Assembly (NCBI GenBank): GCA_020796225.1
Contig: CM036762.1
Coordinates: 56,950,240-57,014,239, forward strand
Reading direction: 5' to 3'
DNA: 64,000 nucleotides
Source: Arion vulgaris
Lineage: Eukaryota; Mollusca; Gastropoda; Stylommatophora; Arionidae
The position numbers and the translations under genes were made by a program. Position 1 is the first letter of the stretch. The number at the start of each line of letters is the position of its first letter. Below are positions 15,401 to 27,400 of the stretch, piece after piece. The notes under the pieces are model-generated. The model was not told the DNA's origin. It searched no databases and saw nothing but the letters and a program-made list of their open reading frames with translations.

Positions 15401-18400
15401 ACTGTTTGTCTGAAGTACTCTTCAACACTTATGGTTCCCGGATTACTTCGATGCTTTTATCTTCCACAATGTCTTGGGATAATCAGTTCAATATCCACTT
15501 TCTGTGCGAGTTGTACTGTTTTCTCAAAAATATCCCTGAAATAGTTGTCGGAATCACCTCGGTGAAGTTTTACTACACTGAGTAGGTTTTGAACTTGCAG
15601 TTGGACTTCTGGAAGATCAACGTGAACAGCTTGAAGAGCCTGAGTAACTGGTTCCAGTATGGCAGAGTACTGCGAAATAATATTGAGACAAAATAAAAAC
15701 GTGCTGGACTTTGATGAACAATATAACTGATGTGCAGCCTGTCGTGTATTTCCACTTGCATGCAATGAAAATTCTTCCAGTTGACAATAAATATCTTCAA
15801 ATTGACTAGAAAAAATCCGAATACTTTTATACTTGCTTGTCCATCTTGTCTCACACAGAAGAGGAATATTTGGGACAGAGGACCTCCTTTTTAGCTTTCA
15901 CGAAAAAATGTAATAATTGCTTTGATAGTACCAATAGTATTTCGTATCACTTTGTGAATAACAGCGATGACATCTTATAGGCAAACGTTCTGTCTTTCCA
16001 CACTTTCTTTATGCTAACACAAAGTGATTTAAAATAAAAGTAACATTATTTGACTATTTTCAATCAATCCAGGGGGCAAGTGCCCCCCCCTGCCGCGGCC
16101 CATGGGTCTGCACTGAACTTATCGAACACATAAAAGTATCCTTCGTGATTCAACTTTTCTTTGCCACGCTTTGACGGAACATTTTCCATTTTAATGGGTT
16201 CACAGAATTATAATAATAGTATGTGATAAATTTATCTAATTCTACTTATTTTGAGATTGAGTCTAGAACATTCTTACACTTTTATAGACTAAAAGTGCAC
16301 GTGTGATTAGGCAGAAGCGGCAAATACCGGTTTAGGTCACTTTACGGGTAAACGGGTCAAGCTGTTAACATTTGGAAGGGCAGGATTTCTGACATTTGCG
16401 ATGGACAAGATATGACACTCAGTCGGTCAGCGTATCAATTCTCGATCATCTCAAATGAAACGGCTGATGATATAATTCTTTTAAATCTGATCCAGAAGCA
16501 CTTGAGCTGAGAGCTCTTCTGCTCGGTGTCATGGACATCGTAACCCTTCGGCTCGATGCCACGAACACCGTAAATCTGGGGAACCTGTAGCTTTTCTGCC
16601 AGTCCGCGGAGTTGAACCCGCACTTACAGAGGACTAGTCACCCGTAGTCCAACGCGCTACGAACACGCTGGGCACGCGGGCATGATGATATAATTCAGAC
16701 ACCTGGCATTTGTTCCAATAAACGCTGATGTATAAGTATATTGTTTCATTAGAGTTAATATACATGTACACTCAAAATTAAAATAATGTTAAGGTTATTG
16801 AAATTTATTGAGGAATCTGTGCGCCAAAACGTCCTGCGCCAAAACGTCCTGCGCCAAAACGGTCGCGCCAAAACGGCGGCGCCAAAACGTCACGTACCGC
16901 ACCTGAATGTCCAAATATGAAGTGTACAGCACAACATTATTCTCCCAACATTATGCTAACAGTGCCAAACCTGGACGCTGACATCAAATGATAGAAGAAA
17001 ACTAGTCACGACAGAGATAAAATGTCTTCGCAGAATTGGGGGACAAAAGAAACCGATTGAGAAATGAAGACATCATGAAAAAAGTGGGTATAACATCGAT
17101 ACTGAACTTCATCAAGAAATAAAAACAACAAATTAAATAGTTTGGCCACATAAGCAGATTACCAACAGACACTGCATCTCAAAGAGCAATGTTGCTCCGA
17201 TGCAATGAAAACAAAGCAAAAGGTCGGCAACGCAAAACGTGGACCTAAGAGATAACAGAGGCGACGAAAGTCACTATTTATGAAGTGCACACAAGGGCTC
17301 GTTCAAGAAATCTCTTTTATCCTGATGCGTGAGGCAAAACAAGATTGGAGAAAAAGACAGCTAAACGTCCATATATAAAATGTATAAATATGATTACGTC
17401 ATGGGAGTGGTAGGAAAAAATAATCACTAAACAGAGATGGGCTTGCAAGACATCTTATTGCTTTTCTTATTTACTTTTGTTCCAAAAAAAGTTAACCAGC
17501 CACTCTTTTTGATGATCTGTGTAGTTTTCCGCTGAGAACGGGAATATGTTGCACCCTGGTTCATAGGCATCTACAGCATATAGGGCACACGCATCCGAAT
17601 TTCGGTCAACGATGAGGTTTAGGTTTACCTGGCCTGAAAGTCCCTACCAACGATGAGGTTTAGGTTTACCTGGCCTGAAAGTCCCTAACACCTTTCGTTC
17701 TTTCTCACACTGAACGTATATCACTTTAATCCTTTAGCTGCTAAGGACGTATATATACGTTTTCCCAATCACTTCTAAAGACGCATTAACACGTCTGTTA
17801 TTATATCTCCTCTTTGGGCTAAAGACGTGTTAACACGTTATACATTTCTACTGTCACTGTTATAGGCGTACAGCCACGTTTGTGACCTAGAAACAAAGAG
17901 CAGCTATTTTTAGCTCAGCCTTCAGAAAGTATGTAGCAGCGAAAGGGCTATATTGACCACATTTCAGTCACTTAATGAGTCCTAATGCGTACTTTGCCAT
18001 CTGTGTATGATCTGAAACGAAGAGCATGTTCTTGCTTTGTAAGGTATACAACCTGTCATCAACATGAACCATTGGCATATTTATTTGGTGAAATATACTG
18101 AGAGTATCTTAGCTTGAGCCCACAACTAACAAATATCATACTGAACGTTGCAACACGCTTACCTGATTTCATTATAATCCAGTTACAGTCAAGTGTTTCT
18201 TCTGCTTCCAGAAAATACCTGCCATCGGTCCATAGAGCAGCCTTAGTTCTAGTAATCACCGCTGTGCCTGGAGAACAATGATAGTAACTGAGATGATTCT
18301 CCAGTAGGCCTACTGCTGGTCTATGCTTTAAGATCACGAAACGCCCATGGTCACAATAAATTACAAAATTAGGGGAAAGATTAGGTCAACCAACAACTTG

Positions 18401-21400
18401 TTTAAGTTTTTTTTAAAGCAACTGGTTTTGCCACAATTTCGGGTGATCTGCCAATGGATAGTGCTGGTATTCTAAGTCAACGAGCAGTACAAAGAGTATT
18501 TCAATACAACAATAACGTTATCACATAGATTGCAAAAGCTTAGATAAGATGAGTCAGGAATCAAAATAAAGAGCAGTACAAAAGGTATATCAAAATAAAG
18601 AGTAGTACAAAAGGTATATGAGTAGGCTCATCAATCAACATCGAACTGGTACGATCAGTCGCTGGACGCTGTTGGAGATATTTCGACGGAGATCAGAGCA
18701 CCTATGGACATAACTGACATGCAATGAAGATATTTCCAACTGAAAAAGGAAGGGGAGACTAGTATAAGATGCAAATAAGAAATTATCTTCCAATAAAATA
18801 TGGCACGAGAACACTTCGGGATGAGAATTACAAAAAAGTGAACCAAGTTGAATATCGTGGAACAAAATTTAAAAAATACAGTTCAAAATATAAATTTGCG
18901 GAGTTAAAGTTTGATTCTTATATAATTGAGAAGTGAAAAAGATGGATCAAAATGGTGGGTGTTATTTTATGTAATGATGATGGTTGTCAGGCTAACTGGT
19001 TTAAGTGTATGTGAGGATATAACTAGCACAAAAAAGGTAGAAAAACACATGGAATTATGTAGTTATCTTGCATAGTTTTCGTGCACGCTAAGTTAGTATT
19101 GTCATGAAACAAGTGATGTGTTTGTGAACAACGAACAACAATGATGGAATGTTACATACAGAACGCGCTCGCACACACACACATACATACACCATATATA
19201 TATTCATCCAAACATCTCTCTCATCTCCAAACATCAAGAAACAACAGACTAAATGGACAGCCACATAGATACACAGATTACACTATAAACAGACTAAATG
19301 GACAGCCACATAAGCAGATTACCAACAGACTAAATGGACAGCCACATAAGCAGATTACCAACAGACAATGCGCCTCAAAGAGCAATACAGATACAGTGGA
19401 TACAAAGCAAAAGGCTACCCACGCAAAAGGTGGATCACAGAAATAACAGAAGCGGTGAAAAACATTGTTTATGAAGCGCACATACAAGCCTAGAAATTTC
19501 TTATCCTGACGCTGTAAGGCAAAACGGGATTAGAAAAAAGAACATATCTTCATCAGCTAAATAGCAAATAATCACAAACCTATTCAGTCCTAATTGATGC
19601 TAGCAGTGTGAAACATGAACAATGAATAAAAAATAAGTACAGAAAATAACCACATGCGTTGTTTCTGAAAAGTCATCACCAGCACAAAAAGTAACATAGT
19701 CACCGCATACCAGAATCAAAGAGAAGGTAGGAACAAGGCTGTGTTTGAATTACTTTGAAAAACAGAGAATGAAGCAGTTTGGCCACCCAGTAGAAATGCA
19801 GCGAGACCACAATGCATATACAGTCGTCTTTAGCAGAATTTCAGGGCGGTAGGTGAGGGGAAGACTGAGGAAAAGATGGATAAATGGAGTGTTGTATTTA
19901 TATTTTGGTTGATATAATTTATCAGTTATATGAGGACTATCATCATAGCACGCCGGACACGTCTATGGGTGTTCCGATCTCCGCCTCAACAAATCTAACA
20001 GAGTCCAGCGGCCCAACACGCCAGTTCGATGTTGATTAATCAATCTCTTTGCATATTTGGTATGTTGTTCTTTTCGGGCACCACCAATATCAACACCCAT
20101 CTCTCTCAATCTGGTCAGCGACTGGGATTCACAGCCTTGAAACTCATCTGTTCGGAAAGACTCTCTCAATGCGTTAAGAATGTCATTTCAGTCCAGGACA
20201 GCTCCCTCTGATATTGTAGCCATTCCAGCCAATCTATCAGATCGCTCATTACCACTGACTGGTTATTTTTTGTTTGTTTAATAGAGGAGTAAGCTTGTAA
20301 ACCGACTCACGATCTTTAACACAGAAGAGGAATCTATTTTGGTTATATCAGGGCGTATTAACCTGTTATCTTACTGTGACCGTATGGTATGAAACTATCT
20401 CTGAGAGAACCGTTTGTCTTGTTTTAATCTATTGCGCAAACTAACGAGAACTAACGTGAACTAACATGTGAATCTCGTGCGTCTCATGTAAATCTCCATT
20501 GTAGAAAGTTCTGTCGAGTCTGGCGTGATACGGCGCTAAAAAATATCTTGTACGTACTTGTATAGTGTTGATGCCCAAGATCACCTGATAATTTAACAAC
20601 CTGCAAAATTGTAATCTGAAGAAGTTTGTTTACCTATATAGTAAAGATGTTAAGCTGTATGTGTACGTGTGACTGTTGTAACAAATAGCCTTTCCGTTAA
20701 ACCAGATTATATTGTCTAAGGAGTCAAATCTTTTGTTTTTGTTTTATTTATCGCGTCTCGTGTTGGAAAGGATGGGGGTTATCTTGTCTCGTTTGTGTCA
20801 ATTTGTCTAGAGATGAAACTTTGTTTTAAATCGGGTTCATTATTTTATAGATTAACCTTTGTCATTGGTTTTCTGTGACTTTTCTCATTGGTATTCTGTG
20901 ACCTTTCTCATTGGTATTCTGTAACTTTTCTCATTGGTATTCTGTGACCTGTGTTATTGCTATTCTGTGACCTGTATCATTGTTATTCTGTGACCTTTTA
21001 TCATTGGTATTCTGTGGCCTTTGTAATTGGTATTCTGTGACCTTTGTAATTGGTATTCTTGACCTTTGGTCATTTGTAGTCTGTGATCTTTGTCTTTGTA
21101 TTATGTGACCTTTGTCATTGGTATTTGTGACCTGTCTTTGTATTCTGTGACCTGTGTTATTGGTATTCTAGGACCTTTGTCATTCGTATTCTGTGACCTT
21201 TTCATTGATTGTCTGTTTTACTTTAGTCTCCATATTTTGCTCTTTATTTAGAGGTTATACTACGATAGACTTATTTCGCTCCCTCTTAATGGAGCATAGG
21301 GACATCTGAAAGTGTAAGCAAAAGATCATAGACTACAAGCTTTTATATGATAGTGTAGACAGAATATCCTAAACCCAAAGTTAACATCTGATAGTGCAAG

Positions 21401-24400
21401 CATAAGATCATAGACTACAAGTTTTTATCTGAAAGTGTAGGCAGAATATCTTTTTTCCTCATTTTCACTCCTGAAAATATAGACAGAATATTTTTAGCCT
21501 TAATTTGACATCTGAAAATGGAGGTAAAAGATCTTTGGCCTCAATTTAACATCAGAAAGTGAAGCTAGAAGATCGTAGACTTTAATTTGACATTTTTTTT
21601 GTGTGAATCCAGAAGCACTTGAGCTTTCAGCTTTTCGGTCTGATGCCATGAACATCGTAACACTTCGGTCTGATGCCATGAACATCGTAACACTTCGGTC
21701 TGATGCCAGAACATCGTAACACTTTGTTCGATGCCATGAACATCGTAACACTTCGGTCTGATGCCATGAACATCGTAACACTTCGGTCTGATGCCATGAA
21801 CATCGTAACACTTCGGTCTGATGCCATGAACATCGTAACACTTCGGTCTGATGCCATGAACATCGTAACACTTCGGTCTGATGCCATGAACATCGTAACA
21901 CTTCGGTCTGATGCCATGAACATCGTAACACTTCGGTCTGATGCCATGAACATCGTAACACTTCGGTCTGATGCCATGAACATCGTAACACTTCGGTCTG
22001 ATGCCATGAACATCGTAACACTTCGGTCTGATGCCATGAACATCGTAACACTTCGGTTCGATGCCATGAACATAGTAACCCTTCGGTTCGATGCCATGAA
22101 CATCGTAACCCTTCGGTTCGATGCCACGAACATCGTAAATCTGGGGAACCTGTGACTTTTCTGCCAGCCCGCGAAATTGAACCGCACTCACAGGGGATTG
22201 TCACCCGTCGTTTAACGCGCTACGAACACGCTTGGAAGTCGGACCTAAGTTGACATATAAAGACGGAGGTAGAACATCTTAGGCATAACGCTGACATTTG
22301 AAAATATAGATAGAACAAGATACAATATTTTTTAACCATCCTACCAGCTGATCCATGAAATCCTGAGATGTATGCCCGTCTTTGGTCATGGTCTGTTGGG
22401 TACTCACTCTAAAAAAAAAATAAGAATAGACCATTTGTAGGATGTTTAATTAATTTCAAATATATATAATTATACGCATACCATAGGCTTGCGAATATAT
22501 AATGTGTAGGTGCTAAATGTGGACAATATACAAAGGATGCGTTTCTTGAAAATCAGGAGAGAAATTGCTAATGAGGTTTAAAGTGAATGTGACAGCAGAC
22601 ATAATTATTGTACTATTAGATCGAGGATGGCACAGATAGAAATCACATGACAGCTTCATCTCATGGAATGTAAAATAGTCAACAGTTGAACTAGTAAACA
22701 GCACTATTTGTTTACTGATCTTGTATCCTAGGTTTTGTATAACGTAACCCGTTTTCGTACATCATCAGTGGCGGCTCGTGAGAATTTTTGTTGGTGGGGC
22801 CAGACATTTTTTCCGGATAAATCATGGTTTTAGATTGCTATATTTTAATTTAAAAATAATAAATACACGTTATACATTATTTTTGGTGGGGCCCTTCCCC
22901 ACTTGCCCTTATAGACGAGCCGCCACTGATCATCATCATCCAACAGCTTGTCCTGGTCAGAGCTTTGCCACCCTAACTGTTTTTGTTTGTTTGTTATGTG
23001 GAAGATAAACGTCTCTTGAAGTCGAGGCAGGATTTAATCAAGATCACACTAACTTAGAAGCACAGGATGCTAAGCTTAAAGATGAAATGCGTCTTGTTGC
23101 ATGGCTCGGAAACGTGCGAGTCACCAAGTTAAATACAAATAAAATTCAGACCTTTTTCAACAAGTGTCTTCGGCAGATTTTAAGACTAAAATAATATAAC
23201 AGAGTGGCAGATATAGACCTGTGGATAAAAACAAGACAGGAACTCATGATAATCCAGGTCAGAAGGAGAAAATGGTGGGGTGTCGGAAATACCATGCGAA
23301 AGACAAATGTGTCTCACTAGACAGGCGCTTGAGTGGAGTCCACAAGAGAAACATAAAAGAGGACATCCAAAATAGACCTGGAGATGAAGTCTTTTTTATA
23401 GTCTGATATGTCGGATTATCATGGGATGCCATACAGAAAACGACCAGAGACCGTAAACAACTGTTGAGGCCCTATACTCCACGAGGAGCTGAGAGGAATA
23501 AGCTAGCAAACAAGACACAGCTGAGAGGAATTAGCAAACACATAAAACACAACGGAGAGGAATTTGCAAACATAAAACACAACGGAGAGGAATTAGCAAA
23601 CACATAAAACACAACAGAGAGGAATTAGCAAACACATAAAACACAACGGAGAGGAATTAGCAAACACATAAAACACAACGGAGAGGTTACAGGCCAGTTA
23701 TTTATTCAAGACAGCAATTAACTTTTAATCATGCATGACCAATGAAAGATGCTATTACTCGTCAAAGTTCAGGGTTACACACGGGTTATTGTTTCATGGG
23801 TTTATTATGGTCAATTCATAACTGCTAAATCATAACACTACTAACTATGTGACACGTAAGTAAGTTCTGTAACAGGCTTCATCATTTTTCGAGCAGGTAG
23901 GGAGAAATCGGTGGGACTGATTCGCGTAATGTATAGGAGTTTGTCTATCGGTTCGGACACAAAAAGGTTTGAGTTCAATCCCCCATTTGACTTTCCATAC
24001 GTGAAGACGGAAATTGGCCCTTCTTCCTCCTGCACAATAGGGCATAGAAACGTGAAGAGACAAGAACTTCTTACCCTAAGGTTTGAAAAAACTACAGGAA
24101 ATTTTATTCAATTTTTTAGTGAGAAAGAGAAGTTTAGAGCACGCGTGACAACCGGTAAAATCAATGTGGGAAGAGACATATGACGACATAGAGAGAGAAC
24201 ATTCTGGACAGCCTATACTCATGACAAGGAAGAATGTCAACACTGTTCTTCTTCTTCCTATTTCATAAACGGCAGATATGCATCTACTCTGGCATGGATC
24301 ATGAACATGGTAGTACTTCTGAGATCTTCTTCGATCATCTACAATTTACATATAAAGGTTGTTAGACAAAGTTTCGCCCGAGTGGTTACCGGGCCGAAAT

Positions 24401-27400
24401 TAGGGTGTAAATAATAGAACCAATGTTGTCTGCCACACATGTCGTAAGAGGCGATTAAGAGGGTTGGAGTGGGGCTATCTACCCCACACCGTAAAAACAC
24501 TAGATGGCTACAGAACGGAGAGCGAACCGAGTAAAAGCTGTCTGAAACCGGACACATCGCCGAAGGATAAGCACCAGAGCTCCAAATGGTGCTGAAGATG
24601 TGACGTAAAACACATCAATTCTAAGACTGCATGAATCAGATTTCCACATGAATAGAATTTATGGGGAGATCTGGTACATCAGTCTGGGCGGTGATCGCGA
24701 GAGAGAGAGACCAGGTTTACTTTTTTTTTGATCGACAAGTGTGTGAAAGACTTGCAAGAATGGCTCTCTAAAATGTCTAGAAACTCTGATTTCCCTTTGT
24801 TTGGGATGAATTAAAAATGAAGTACCATCGAACATATGCATTTATTATCGCAGGATAATTATAATTATCCCAACACATATAAATAAAGACTCTCTTGCCA
24901 CCTTACACACAACCACATTCATAAACCACCTCACAAGCAAGCATACATAAACATAAACACATTCCAGTCCAGGCAATATTACTTACATTATGAGCATCTC
25001 CAGTCAGGACGATATATGCCACAACATCGCTGTTGTTGACTTTAATATTAGCCAGGGCTTGCCTAAACTTGGTCAGACTTTCTGTTGTGTTGACACGAGT
25101 CGCTGGAATATCCTTGGCAAAACAAAGTAAACTGTACTGTTAGTCTTTCATTTGGTTTGTTTATATTGGAACTATACATTTACTCTACTGTATCTTTCCC
25201 GTTTATTATTTGATGCTTATGGATTTGATTATTACGAGTAAACTGTAATCAGAGTCTATAGTCTGTCCATTAATTCGTGAGCACGTTTGAAATTGATTTT
25301 CTCGAAAACTACCTGTTGGATCTCAGTGATTTTTGCATGCAGCCTTAGAATATCCATGACGCTAAAATAAAGCTAACCAGTAGTCCATAGATGCTACGGA
25401 TTTTGCACATCGGCGAATTCCTTTGATCTTTTATGACAATTGCAAATACGGAGGCTCAAATTTTAGATTTTACAGTATCCCTAGAATTTGTCCATGTCAA
25501 TTCTATTCATAGGTGTATCTCCATATTAACTTGATAGGTCAAGTAATTAAGTGTGTTGCCCTTTATGTGCAATCGTGAACTTGGATACAATATGCAACAG
25601 TTAGTCCTCCCTTCGGTCACCATTAGACCCCAGGGTGTCTTAACTTCACCACAAATTGTATGATGGTAGACGCATTTGGATATGGAAATGTATACGTTGC
25701 TACTTCTCAGGCTGTAATCAAAATATGATTTGTATCATCCCGAATCTGACGATTCCATGAGGTTGATAATTGTTACTGGCTGGACAAATTGTAATCCATC
25801 TCGGTGCCAGTACTCGTCTTCCTCTCGGAGCACATGTTCAACACACTTCTTCCAGAACTGCATGTCTATCATTGAGAAGGACTCACGTGTCAGAACTTCA
25901 ACATCACACATTTTAAACGTCCTGTTCTGTTCGGCAACTTGCCCTTTTACTTTAGCCCAGACAAGCTCTATCGGATTGAACATGATATGGAGGTAGTCGC
26001 AAAGACGTGTGGCCGTATTCCGCAATGATTTTGTCAATATGAAACACCTTTGTCTTATTTGTCATCCTCACCAGGTGCAACAACTCGGGTTTCAAATATG
26101 TATCATCGAAGCTGACATTTTCCTTAGCAAGCCAAGTCCTAATTTGATCTTTTGTATTTGATGCAGTTGGTACTTTGTCTTCCGCTGATACTGCGTTGTG
26201 ATAGGATGCATTATCCATTACCAAGCATGATGGTCTGTTTAGAATTGGAAGTAGATCTTTCTCCATCCAGTGCCTGAAAATATGTCCATTCATTTCTGTG
26301 TGGTAGTCCCTACCGTCGGTACTTTTGATTGGAAAATAAGTCCAGCGTCATGGACAAGACCTTCTTCACTACTTTCTGCATGTGTTAGTATAATACGCTG
26401 GCCTTTGCTGCTTGGTATTTTTCTTTCTGTTCACCGTCTACTGATTGCCATTCTTTAGCATTGGTGTGGTGAGCATTGACCCAGGATTCGTCCAAATATA
26501 CAATATCATAGCCTTGCCTCCGCCGCTCACGGATCTGCCTCAGGTATTTACTTCGGGCAGCAATTAAATGTGGCTTTTCACAATAATATTCCTGCCGCCT
26601 ATAGTTTTTCTGAAGGTGAAGCCGGCGGCTCTTACAATTTTTCATAGAGTAATTTTAGAAATGTCTATGCTGCAATCTGATTGCAGTTTTAATTTCAGTT
26701 TCCTGAGAGTAACAAGTTGATTTGTCGCAAACATTTTCAAGAGCTCCCGTCTTATGACATCTATGTCAAAGTCGTCAATTGTTCTTTTCCGTCCTTGCTT
26801 GACATTAGTGCACTTTGTGTCCTGTTTAATCCATCGGGAAAAGGATTCTCTATTCAGACCAAGCGCCAGTTGCGCTCGTTTCTTAGGGTTATGAATATCG
26901 CAATATAGATGACCTCTCTTAGATTCCCTACGGAAGTGTTGGTATAGTAAAACTGTAACCTTCTGCATTGTTATAAATGTGCACTTCAGACTCATTATGA
27001 ATGTGATATCAATGTCAGTTTTGATAAGCCAACAAATATGATACAATAGCTTCATACAAATAGCGAGATACGCCTATAACTATACAGTATATATATATGG
27101 AACTGCAGTAAAACTATTTGATTGGCAAAACACGTAATCACAAAGTACTGTAGTTTTACAAATTACAAAAACAATGACAAAATACAGCAACGTTTCGACC
27201 AACAAGGCCTTTATCAAGCAAACGAACAAACAGGAGTGACAAATTAAAATGAAACACAAATGGACGACCAAATACAAACGTATCTAAGGAAAATCTGGAA
27301 TAAAAACGAATAACGAAATAAATGTAACACAAAAACACACATAAAAACTAGAAATAGAAAGGAAAAGAAACAATGAAACATCTAGTAAATATATAACTTG

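Larger units (their letters stand above)
14074..16899. mobile_element. Inverted-repeat DNA element with TTTTGGCGC-repeat termini
   Basis: Both ends carry five copies of TTTTGGCGC in inverted orientation (14085-14154 and 16820-16890). The outer three copies and their spacers (CGCC, GACC) match between ends. The flanks have an 8-bp direct repeat, a size used by hAT and a few other superfamilies. The block is CpG-dense in an AT-rich context. No transposase belonging to the outer element was recognised; the inside holds a LINE RNase H fragment, a nested hAT and a SINE A. Likely a non-autonomous carrier element. Confidence 0.7.

Noticed and set aside
21627..22135. CRISPR-like array
   Set aside because: There are no spacers; the 30-bp units are directly adjacent, and the context is a eukaryotic SINE.
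21500..22204. Long overlapping ORFs (up to 234 codons) on both strands
   Set aside because: They are produced by a 30-bp SINE-derived tandem repeat, which keeps all frames open. No protein family resemblance.
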